From the NCBI GenBank assembly GCA_964036195.1, contig CAXIWS010000345.1:1-64000 (forward strand): 64,000 nt of DNA, in the 5' to 3' direction. A model generated the notes under the pieces. That model had not been told where the DNA came from. It worked only from the letters and a program-made list of their open reading frames with translations, and ran no database searches. The stretch comes from Sphaerolaimus hirsutus. Its lineage: Eukaryota; Nematoda; Chromadorea; Monhysterida; Sphaerolaimidae. Each line of letters opens with the position of its first letter. The stretch's first letter is position 1. Positions 45,621 to 56,996 of this stretch are shown here, piece after piece. The position numbers were made by a program, and so were the translations under genes.

Positions 45621-46139
45621 TATTGTAGGTAACCCGCATGGCCAGCGTGCATTCGTCACTTTGAAAAAGATGAAGTGACAGTGGAATGATCAAACAAATG
45701 ATCCGAATTTCTTACGAGTGCAACTTATATAAAATATCAAAGACAATGCCGCCATTACAATCGCACTTGTGTAATAAAGGAAATTCCCACAATGCACAGC
45801 ACAGCACAGTGTAATAAACCACAGCGGAAATTCTTTTGATCGATTTCACAAAAAGCGCCGCCAAAGGCAATGATTTATGACAACTTCATATTTAGCTGCA
45901 AGTACATATCGCTTCTGGTCATTGCTGCGCGGGTCCAAATTTGTTATTGACATGCGATACTTTTACAACCCTGAATTTGATTTACTGTAGGATCGTAAAG
46001 TTATCGGTTTATGACATGCAAAAGTTGCTTCATTTCTCCATCGAATGTAAAACAATGAAATATTTGTGTTCACGACAGCACGAAATTTACATCAGATTTA
46101 TATGACTCGCGCACAAGTCACATGTGTTCTGCACAAGTT

Positions 46140-46830
46140 ATTTTTAATTCGAGCATGAGAAAAAGTGTGTTTAAATCGATATAGTTATCCCGGTGCACTG
46201 CGCATGTTGCAGCGCACTTCTATTTGCATGGATGCATATTTTAGGAAATGTGACACGTGCAAAAGTCGTTTGGACTTGAAGCACAAAAAACATCGGAAAA
46301 ACATGTCAAAAATACATCCATGCGAATAGAAGTGCGCCCCGACTTGTGCATTGCACTGAGGTAGGTGTCCATTTTAAGCGCTTTTAAATAATTTGGTAGC
46401 ACTGTAATAACAATTTTTGGCATGTGTCTAATTAATAAAAATTTGACTAGTGCACCAGTTGCATGTGTCGTGCACAAGTTGCCTTGACTTGAAGCAGACA
46501 AATATGCGAAAGCTGTGGGGTGCAAGTTTACGTCATCTAATTAAATGTATTTATCTTTGTTGTAAATATTTCAATGACAATGGTTAAGATCGAAGCGTCA
46601 CAGGTATAAAATATTCAAATTTGTCTAAAAAAATACAACTCCAAGCTCATAAAATGTTTTAGCACATAGAATCAGACTGAATGCGTATTTAGTGCAGTTG
46701 TTGAAGTGCAGTGCTGTTGTGCTCAAAACAAATACATGTTCTTATCATTGTGGAGGCATAAATGTTAAAGTCAGTGAAAACAACATCGCTGCGTCATTGG
46801 CAAATAACTGATAGCAACTTTGTTTACCTA
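46140..46830. repeat. ~700-bp segment duplicated at 53830-54540
   Basis: The direct copies share long stretches, for example TTGCAGCGCACTTCTATTTG and AACAACATCGCTGCGTCATT. Part of the segment (46480-46650) is also present inverted at 47050-47240. Confidence 0.7.
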
Positions 46831-47399
46831 CTTCCATTCTATCTCTTATCGGAACATCAAAAAAATATGCTACAGGAAATGTCGCTTCATTTATTTTGAC
46901 ATTTACGTTCATTTCTCCATCGAATGTAAAACAATGAAATATTTGTGTTCACGACAGCACGAAATTTACATCAGATTTATATGACTCGCGCACAAGTCAT
47001 GGATGTGAAGCGGAAATTCTTTTGATTGATTTCACTTTGTAATTCAACTTTTTCAAATTCAAATTCAAATGAGCTTGCAGTCGTTTTTTTGTAGACAAAT
47101 TTGAATATTTTATAACTGTGACGCTTCGATCTTAACCATTGTCATTGAAATATTTACAACAAAAATAAATACATTTAATTAGATGACGTAAACTTGCACC
47201 CCACAGCTTTCGCATATTTGTCTGCTTCAAGTCAAAGCAACTTGTGCACGACGCAAGCAACTTGTGCACTAGTCAAATTTTTATTAATTAGACAAATGCC
47301 AAAAACTTTTAGCACAGTGCTGCCAAATATTTAAAAGCACTTAAAATGTGTCTTGTGACTTGTGCACTAGTCTAGTTGTTGACAAATTACACACATGAC

Positions 47400-47790
47400 A
47401 AAACTTTATATTTACAGTGATACGAATCTTTATGTCAGTGTATTTACTTATATTTATCTTTTGAAAAAATTTCTCTTCTTATTAAATTTTGTAACTGTCT
47501 CAATGTACTGCAATGTTTCTGTGCACTCATGCCGAAATGTTATGTCAAAGTATATGTAAGTGCATTATACTCGTGCACAAGTCACAAGTTTTGTGCACAG
47601 GTCATATTGTTTGTACAGTGTATCCATACAAATGGGAGTGCGCTGCGACATGCGCAATAAATTTTATACCTGTCTCAGTGCACTGCGCATGTAGCAGTGC
47701 ACAGCCATTTGCATGGATGCATCTCTGATGCATTTTTGACCTCTGATTCCTTTATTTTGACTGGGGAATAATTCATTGTGTGCATAGTAT
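47400..47790. repeat. ~400-bp segment duplicated at 52390-52790
   Basis: The two copies are almost identical from ATGACAAAACTTTATATTTA to AATAATTCATTGTGTGCATA. The high identity points to recent duplication. Confidence 0.75.
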
Positions 47791-49036
47791 AGTGTTGCGA
47801 ATGAATATCTTTATGACATTCCATTTTCTGAATATTTGTACAGTGTATGCGCACCATGGGTCAAAGTAAATATGTTAATGTTCAATAAGTAGTTACAATT
47901 GTGAGTTTTTCATATTTTGCGTACATTCGTTTCCTTTTCGTCTACATTAATTTACACAAATTTAGTCTGCACAAATTCAAACATTTCACAGGAAAAAAAT
48001 TGTTACTCAATTCACTACCCATTTCGTGGTAATCGACAAACGAGGGCAACAGGACCCTGTGCTTTCTGCAGCTGAATTTTCAGGTTTGCTATCATTTTAA
48101 TGATACGTTTATTGGTTATTTGCGGTAATGTCGCAGTGCACTCCTATCTGCATGGATATATTTTTGTTAGTTTCAATTTAAAAAAACTTGTGCGCAAGTC
48201 ATATGACTGGTGCACTAGTCACATTGTGTATGGTGCACATTCATGCACGCAGGACTGCGCTGCGACTTGTGCAGTGCACTGACAAAGGAGTGTGCATCAT
48301 TAGGACAAAAGTGCATTAGTACAACAGTAGTTTTTATACAACAAAGGTGCTCATTAGGACAAAAGATGTTTTTTTACAACGGATGTCGCTTTTATACAAC
48401 GTGTGTTGCTTTAGTACAACAAATGTCGCAACAAATTATTTTATAACATGATTATCATTACAAAATATAATTTTAAGTTTTCGTTCTACAACGTATCAAA
48501 TTTACACCTCTCCCAGTGCACTGCGCATTTTGCAGCGCACTTTTACTTGCACGGATCTATTTATACTATAGGAAATACGAATAGTGCACAAGTCACAGGT
48601 GTTGTGCACAAGTTATTTTGACTTGAAACAGACATTGGTGTATATTTTGTTTGCTTTTGAATCTAAATGTAAGTGTAATCCTCAATTTTTTTCAAACATG
48701 CATGAAAGCACAAAATTTAAACTCATTGAACGTGTGTCAAAAGTGTATTCAACAGAACATAACTAACATGAAAATTTCGATGGATTTTGAGAATTTGAAA
48801 CATGACATCCTTAAAGCTATTCCGATAGCTAGAATGAGCTAGATATTTAAATACTTTAGATAACATGAGATTGTTTTAGATGACATGTAACGAATTGATT
48901 TGAAATGTAAAAAAAAACAATGTGAATTTTGTATTTACATTGATACATAACTGCTTCATTTACATACGTCAGTGCATGCACTAAAATTCACCCGTATCAA
49001 ATGTACACCCGTCTCAGTGCACTGCACAAGCCTCAG

Positions 49037-49600
49037 TGCACTCCTATCTGCATGGATATATTTTCGACAACTTTTTGCGTGATGTCTTGTGCTTCAAGTC
49101 AAAGTAACTGGTGCACGACACATGCGACTTGTGCACAAGTCAAATTTCCCACAATATACATCCGTGCAAATAGGACTGCACTGCGACTTGTGCAGTGCAC
49201 TGAGACGTGTGTAAAGTTAATATATGCACTCCTATCTGCATGGATATATTTTGGACATTTTTTTGCGTTATGTCTTCTGCTTCAAGTCAAAGTGACTGGT
49301 GCACGACACATGCGACTTGTGCACAAGTCAAATTTCCCACAATATACATCCGTGCAAATAGGACTGCACTGCGACTTGTGCAGTGCACTGAGACGTGTGT
49401 AAAGTTGATATATGCACTCCTATCTGCATGGATATATTTTTGACAGCTTTTTGCGTGATGTCTTCTGCTTCAAGTCAAAGTAACTGGTGCACGACACATG
49501 CAACTTGTGCACAAGTCAAATTTCCCACAATATACATCCATGCAAATAGGACTGCACTGCGACTTGTGCAGTGCACTGAGACGTGTGTAAAGTGATATGG
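49037..49600 (+). repeat. Tandem GTGCAC unit, about 190 bp x 3
   Basis: Each unit runs from GCACTCCTATCTGCATGGAT through CTTCAAGTCAAAGT and ACTTGTGCACAAGTC to GCACTGAGACGTGTGTAAAG. It defines the full repeat unit of the 40.1-62.6 kb domain. Confidence 0.75.
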
Positions 49601-50349
49601 ACACAAATAAATAAGTTTGTTGAATGCTTTGTTAAACATTTTTGCGATTTCTTATCTGCTACGTACATTCGATTTCACTGGCAAATAACTGTTTTATTTA
49701 CTTAACAGCACATACGGAAATTCGTTTGCACCAAAAAAGGGGGAGCTTCATCGCGCTGTAGACGAGATACCTAATCAGGTTGGGCCTTTTGTGGTCAGTT
49801 TAGTACATTGCACAAGTAACTCTGCACCCTCGTTTGTATGCATTTATTGTATTGCAAGTCGAAGAGCTGTCCTATATGCGTGCATATATTTTTATATTTT
49901 TCAAGTCAAAGTAACTGGTGCACGACACATGCAACTTGTGCACAAGTCAAATTTCTCACAATATACATCCGTGCAAATAGGACTGCACTGCGACTTGTGC
50001 AGTGCACTGAGACATGTGTAAAGTTGATATAAAGTGAAATTGAATGCAAGCGTATATGAAAGTATAATGAAATAGTTATGTATCACTTTAAAATATAAAT
50101 ATAGAATAATACATAATTAATACATAGGTACTCTAAATGCCAGTTTCTTAGCAATCATGTCAAAGTTGTTTAAATATTTTATGTGATGTCAAAGTAAAAA
50201 AGTGAATTTAGAGTTTACCCATCATTTTGCATTTGACAACTTTGTGTGTTTTTAAAGTATGTATGTAGTGTATACTCTTTCTCACAATAATTATTTGTTC
50301 TATTATTTTTGCATTTGTGTTTATGAAAACTCCTTCAACAACATTTCAG

Positions 50350-51620
50350 TGTGCAGCAAACAAATGTATCAACAGACTTTGACTGATCCAAAAAAATTCA
50401 ACCACAAGTGTCCACTTTGCAAGTATACAACTGGGGACTCAGATTTGAATCTCAATGATGATAATGAAAGTGATTTGCAAATATTGGACAACAAAAAACC
50501 CCAAGACGATTTGAAAATGTTTGCCCACATTTTGAAAGAACACCCGGTGCAATATGTCAATGAGGTAGTATTTTGTCAGGTGCGTTTATAAAGTGCTATG
50601 TTACTTCATAACTTGTTCTATCAAAAATAAATAATGAATAATGTTTTATTCATTTACACTGATTCCATACTAATGTTATTTTAACGAGCATGCATAGCAC
50701 GAGAATGAAGAATTGAAGAAAAAAGATGCTACCGACTTTCCTCGATGAACCCCCCCTCATTCAACCCCCCTCATTCAACCCCCCCCCCCCTCAATCTACC
50801 CCCCAGGTAAAATATTCTGGGGAAAAAAAGACCCCCCTCATTCTACCCCCCTCTATATACTAGATATACTCCGGTTACTTTACACCCTGCACACGTGGTT
50901 CCCGCTGGAAGTGTGCCAACGTTGGTTAATGGGTCCGAGTTTCATAAAAAGATGAAAAAATTGATTGTTGTTATAATGTTATTCATTGACATATTCACAT
51001 CGATGAATTTTTTTCATATTTTCACGGAAATCGCATGATTTAAAAATCATTGGCACGCTTCCAACACGAGACATAAATCAGTGCGAGGGCAGAGTATCAC
51101 GTACGCCGAGTATACTATATATATAAGCTATATATTTACAATGTACAATGTACTATATACTACCATATAATACTATATACTACTTGCTATTATACCATTA
51201 TACTACTGCTAGCACCTAACGATGGCAAACCTTCTGCGAAAAAGTGTTTAAATTTTTAAGTGCTTACAGGCAGAGAAACACGCGGCGCCACCGCCGGCAA
51301 CGTTGCCAACGGCGCCGGATGCTGTGCGCGATATGGTATGTGCAAGTGTTTCCTATTTTTTTACCTTTGCGGGGCTGGGCCAGTGCCCAGTACTCATTTA
51401 CAATTTTTAAAAAAATCGGTTTGGTGGGTGAGATTTTCAAGAAGTCATGTCATGTATCAGCTTGCTGCACGTATTGCGGTGTACATATTCACGTATACGG
51501 TATACATCAAACATACTGTTACAAATATTTTTTTCGCAGAATACGACGATCGTCGTCGAGCAGTTAGTGCCCACCAGCGAGCAGCTCGACCGGCTCATGG
51601 CACAGCGCCGACGAACTTGA
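50350..51620 (+). CDS. Small C2H2-like zinc-finger protein
   Basis: Three plus-strand exons fit: 50350-50564, 51270-51335 and 51540-51620 (TGA last), with donors GTAGTA and GTATGT and acceptors TTTCAG, TTACAG and TTCGCAG, all phase 0. If translation starts at the ATG at 50364 the product is 115 residues; an upstream exon is possible because the first exon has a good acceptor. It contains CPLCKYTTG and, some 30 residues later, HILKEH, a C-x2-C ... H-x4-H finger with an acidic linker (DDNESDL) inside. The C-terminal exons add an Ala/Pro stretch and a short helix ending MAQRRRT. The finger suggests nucleic-acid binding. It lies in the GTGCAC domain, in the same direction as the transposase-like gene. 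Confidence 0.55.
50865..51114. mobile_element. TATACTCCGGTTAC MITE, second copy
   Basis: Matches 12338-12587 end to end and terminates GTACGCCGAGTATA. It lies in intron 1 of the zinc-finger gene, next to a C-run MITE fragment at 50740-50860. Confidence 0.7.
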
Positions 51621-54600
51621 ATGCGCTTTGTCAAAGGTGTCGTGTCGTGATTTAAATTGTTTGATATAAATGAAAATTGATGTCTTCTGCTTCAAGTAAA
51701 ACTGACTAGTGCACGACACACGTGACTTGTGCACAAGTTATATTGTTGACAAATGACACACATACCAAAACTTTTTTTTACATATCTTATATTTATCTAA
51801 TAACTGTGATGTATATTATAGAATATATGACTAGTGCACAAGTTTCACGTGTCGTGCAGACAAATTGATTTAAATTGATTGATTTAAATGAAAATTGATG
51901 TCTTCTGCTTCAAGTCAAATTGACTTGTGCACAAAACATGTTACTTGTGCACAAGTCAAATTTCCAACATAAGGTACTTCTATATCAAAACAATCAATTG
52001 TTCGAAACTCTGCTGCTGCATGTACTGTATGTATCACACGACACACGTGTATTTTGCGTAGTTGGTGAAAATGACTTATATTGACAAATAAAATTAAAAA
52101 TTGTGTAAGAACTCCCTGATTCCAAAAATAATAATTGAAATTGTATGAAATTAGTAGATTTAATTACGCCATACACTCAAGTACTGATATGTATGATAAA
52201 TTTATTTATGTATATATGATAATTGATTTATTCATTTATTTATTCATACACCATCTTTGAACTGAGGTAAAAAATAAATTCCATTTAAATATTTCAATAT
52301 AGGTATAATAGTCTTCTGTTTCAAGTCAAAGCGACTTGTGCACGACACACGTGACTTGTGCACTAGTCTAGTTGTTGACAAATTACACACATGACAAAAC
52401 TTTATATTTACAGTGATACGAATCTTTATGTCAGTGTAAATATTTACTTATACTTATCTTTTGAAAAAATTTCTCTTCTTATTAAATTTTGTAACTGTCT
52501 CAATGTACTGCAATGTTTCTGTGCACTCATGCCGAAATTTTATGTCAAAGTATATGTAAGTGCATTATACTCATGCACAAGTCACAAGTTTTGTGCACAG
52601 GTCATATTGTTTGTACAGTGTATCCATACAAATGGGAGTGCGCTGCGACATGCGCAATAAATTTTATACCTGTCTCAGTGCACTGCGCATGTAGCAGTGC
52701 ACAGCCATTTGCATGGATGCATCTCTGATGCATTTTTGACCTCTGATTCCTTTATTTTGACTGGGGAATAATTCATTGTGTGCATACACAAATACTTGCT
52801 TACTGTTGTGCACTATCCTAACAAAATACGTTCTGTTTTACCGGTCGGAAAGAATGAAATGCATAATTGTCGCATTGTTTGACCCCTTCTAGCGTAACAT
52901 GAAAGAAATTCGATAATCCTATGCTCAACGGATGCACATAAAGGGGTTATCTGACCCGCTGTTGAGCCGTATGCAAATACTTCTCGATTTGCATAATCCA
53001 TACTCACAAGAAAAAATCCTAAGTATGTGTCAATGACATTCAATTGCCAAGTATTTTATTATTTCAGCAAATATTTCTCGTGTTTGGTTATTGATGGGAC
53101 GAGGAAATTCTTTTGATCGATTTCACAAAAGGCGCCGCCAAAGGCAATGATTTATGACAACTTCATGTTTAGCTGCAAGTCACAGGTGTTGTGCACAAGT
53201 CATTTTGACCTGAAACAGACTTTTGTGTATATTTTGTTTGCTTTTGAATCTAAATGTAAGTATAATCCTCAATTTTTTCAAATATGCATGAAAACACGTA
53301 TGAAATTAAATCAATGCTTAAATGTAAGTAGAATTATATGTTTACGTATCAATTAAAACACAATTTTGCAATGTCTTTTTCCGTTTCAAGTCAAAATGAC
53401 TTGTGCACAACACATGAGACTTTTGCAAGGGTCAATTTTTCTATAATATACATATGTGCAAGTAGAACTGCTTTGCAACCTATGAAGTGTAAAGATTTCA
53501 ATTTAAAAGCAAACAAAGCCTAATTACTGTTCCCCTTTTTTATTCATTTTCACGTTTTTTCATGTTGAGCGCACTTCGATTTGCACGCATGTATGTATAT
53601 TGTAGGAAATTCAACTTGTGCACAAGTCGCATGTGTCGTGCACTAGTCACTTTGACTTGAAGCACAAGACATCACGCAAAAAGCTGTCAAAAATATATCC
53701 ATGCAGATAGGAGTGCATATATCAACTTTACACACGTCTCAGTGCACTGCGCATGTCGCAGTGCAGTCCTATTTGCACGGATGTATATTGTGGGAAAATT
53801 GACTTGTGCACAAGTCGCATGTGTCGTGCACAAGTTGTTTTCAATTCGAGGATGAGAAAAAGTGTGTTTAGATCGATATAGTTGTCCCAGTGCACTGCGC
53901 ATGTTGCAGCGCACTTCTATTTGCATGGATGCATATTTTAGGAAATATGACACGTGCAAAAGTCGTTTGGACTTGAAGCACAAAAAACATCGGAAAAACA
54001 TGTCAAAAATACATCCATGCGAATAGAAGTGCGCTCCGACTTGTGCATTGCACTGAGGTAGGTGTCCATTTTAAGCGCTTTAAAATAATTTGGTAGCACT
54101 GTAATAACAATTTTTGGCATGTGTCTAATTAATAAAAATTTAACTAGTGCACAAGTTGCATGTGTTGTGCACAAGTCGCCTTGACTTGAAGCAGACAAAT
54201 ACGCGAAAGCTGTGGGGTGCAAGTTTACGTCATCTAATTAAATGTATTTATCTTTGTTGTAAATATTTCAATGACAATAATTAAAATCGAAGCGTCACAG
54301 GTATAAAATATTCAAATTTGTCTAAAAAAAGACGACTCCAAGCTCATAAAATGTTTTAGCACATAGAATCAGACTGAATGCGTATTTAGTGCAGTTGTTG
54401 AAGTGCAGTGCTGTTGTGCTCAAAACAAATACATGTTCTTATCATTGGGGAGGCATAAATGTTAAAGTCAGTGAAAACAACATCGCTGCGTCATTGGCAA
54501 ATAACTGATAGCAACTTTGTTTACCTACTTGCATTCATATCAATGCACTTAAATAATTTATGCTTGCATTCACGAATCCCGTGTATCTAAGTCGACTCCA

Positions 54601-55225
54601 CATTTCACTCAGTCCAGTTTATTTAACCACAGTCACTTGTAAGTCAAAGTGCATCAATTTATAAGCCAAAGTGCTTCATGTGTAAAGCGACAGTCAATGG
54701 TTCAAATTGTCACCAAAATTTTGTCATTATTCAACCCCATTGTGTCATTGTTTAAGCAATGCCTATATAGTGCATATAATATTTCATTATTTAAGCTCTG
54801 CATAAATACATACCTAGGTATTTAAATAGTTCATATTTATGTATTTATTAAATGAATGAATGAAAATGAATGACATTTGTGCTTTGACCTGGGTTGAAAT
54901 AATTCAGAAGACATGAGCGATTTACAATTTCTTACAATTTACAACTTCTGGTCATTGCTGCACGGGTTAGTACTTGCACGGTCATTCATTGACAGGCGAT
55001 ACATTTACAACACGGTGCAAAACTTTGTTTTCTGCATACTAGGCTTACTTTGCTACTAGGACCTACTAGGACCCTGTGCTCTCTGCAGCTGAATTTTCAG
55101 GTTTGCTATAATTTTAATGATACGTTTATTGATTATCTGCAGTAATGTCGCAGTGCACTCCTATCTGCATGGATATATTTTTGTTAGTTTCAATTTAAAA
55201 AGACTTGTGCGCAAGTCATATGACT
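51621..55225. other. Intergenic part of the GTGCAC domain
   Basis: It holds the second copies of the 47.4-kb and 46.1-kb segments and scattered GTGCAC modules (51700, 51830, 51925, 52340, 53400, 53620, 53800). No splice-supported coding sequence was found. Confidence 0.5.
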
Positions 55226-56900
55226 ATTCCGATAGCTAGAATGAGCTAGATATTTAAATACTTTAGATAACATGAGATTGTTTTAGATGACATGTAACGA
55301 ATTGATTTGAAATGTAAAAAAAACAATGTGAATTTTGTATTTACATTGATACATAACTGCTTCATTTACATACGTCAGTGCATGCACTAAAATTCACCCG
55401 TATCAAATGTACACCCGTCTCAGTGCACTGCACAAGCCTCAGTGCACTCCTATCTGCATGGATATATTTTTGACAGCTTTTTGCGTGATGTCTTCTGCTT
55501 CAAGTCAAAGTAACTGGTGCACGACACATGCGACTTGTGCACAAGTCACATTTTTCACAATATACATCCGTGCAAATAGGACTGCACTGTGACATGCGCA
55601 GTGCACTGAAATGGGTGTAAAGTTGATATGGAGTGAAATTGAATGCAAGCGTACATGAAAGTAGAATGGAATAGTTATGTATCACTTTGAAATATAAATA
55701 TAGAATAATAAATAATTTATAAAAAGTGGAAAAGTCAGTGGGCCTTGTTTGTTTTTGAATTGAAATTTAAACTCATCAAATGTGTGTCAAAAGTGTATTC
55801 AACAGAACATAACTAACATGAAAATTTCGATGGATTTTGAGAATTTGTAACATGACATCCTTAAAGCTATTCCGATAGCTAGAATGAGCTAGATATTTAA
55901 ATACTTTAGATAACATGAGATTGTTTTAGATGACATGTAACGAATTGATTTGAAATGTAAAAAAAACAATGTGAATTTTGTATTTTCATTGATACATAAC
56001 TGCTTCATTTACATACGTCAGTGCATGCACTAACATTCACCTGTATCAAATGTACACCCGTCTCAGTGCACTGCACAAGCCTCAGTGCACTCCTATCTGC
56101 ATGGATATATTTTTGACAGCTTTTTGCGCGATGTCTTGTGCTTCAAGTCAAAGTGACTGGTGCACGACACATGCGACTTGTGCACAAGTTACATTTTTCA
56201 CAATATACATCAGTGCGAATAGGACTGCACTGCGACATGCGCAGTGCACTGAAATGGGTGTAAAGTTGATATGGAGTGAAATTGAATGCAAGCGTACATG
56301 AAAGTAGAATGGAATAGTTATGTATCACTTTGAAATATAAATATAGAATAATAAATAATTTATAAAAAGTGGAAAAGTCAGTGGGCCTTGTTTGTTTTTG
56401 AATTGAAATTTAAACTCATCAAATGTGTGTCAAAAGTGTATTCAACAGAACATAACTAACATGAAAATTTCGATGGATTTTGAGAATTTGTAACATGACA
56501 TCCTTAAAGCTATTCCGATAGCTAGAATGAGCTAGATATTTAAATACTTTAGATAACATGAGATTGTTTTAGATGACATGTAACGAATTGATTTGAAATG
56601 TAAAAAAAACAATGTGAATTTTGTATTTACATTGATACATAACTACTTCATTTACATACGTCAGTGCATGCACTAAAATTCACCCGTATCAAATGTACAC
56701 CCGTCTCAGTGCACTGCACAAGCCTCAGTGCACTCCTATCTGCATGGATATATTTTCGACAGCTTTTTGCGTGATGTCTTCTGCTGCAAGTCAAAGTAAC
56801 TGGTGCACGACACATGCGACTTGTGCACAAGTCAAATTTCCTACAATATACATACATGCGTGCAAATCGAAGTGCGCTGCAACATGTGCAGTGCACTGGT
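55226..56900 (+). repeat. Tandem duplication, about 643-bp unit, nearly three copies
   Basis: ATTCCGATAGCTAGAATGAG occurs at 55226, 55869 and 56512, exactly 643 bp apart. Relatives are at about 48820-49210 and 61650-61980. The third unit ends just before the first exon of the transposase-like gene. Confidence 0.8.
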
Positions 56901-56996
56901 AGATGTGGTTGCACTAAATTTCTGCGCGAGTTGATCTTACAATTTCGTGATGTTTTTTCTGCTACAAGTGAAGACACTGACACACTGTGCAGGCTC

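Larger units (their letters stand above)
44294..50349. other. GTGCAC-repeat domain with no confirmed gene
   Basis: This stretch is made of GTGCAC modules and older duplications. One weak exon candidate (49709-49778, after TTAACAG) is open as TYGNSFAPKKGELHRAVDE but does not match the phase of the next zinc-finger exon. The many frames starting MYTRLSALHKPQ or similar come from the repeat unit. Confidence 0.5.

Noticed and set aside
49001..49595. Repeated frames beginning MYTRLSALHKPQ and similar, seen at least six times between 44.7 and 62 kb
   Set aside because: They lie in the GTGCAC repeat unit, occur on both strands, and have no splice or domain support. They are by-products of the repeat.
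49709..49778. Upstream exon of the zinc-finger gene
   Set aside because: Its frame is open and bounded by a TTAACAG acceptor, but no donor gives the phase needed by the exon at 50350. Left as a weak candidate only.
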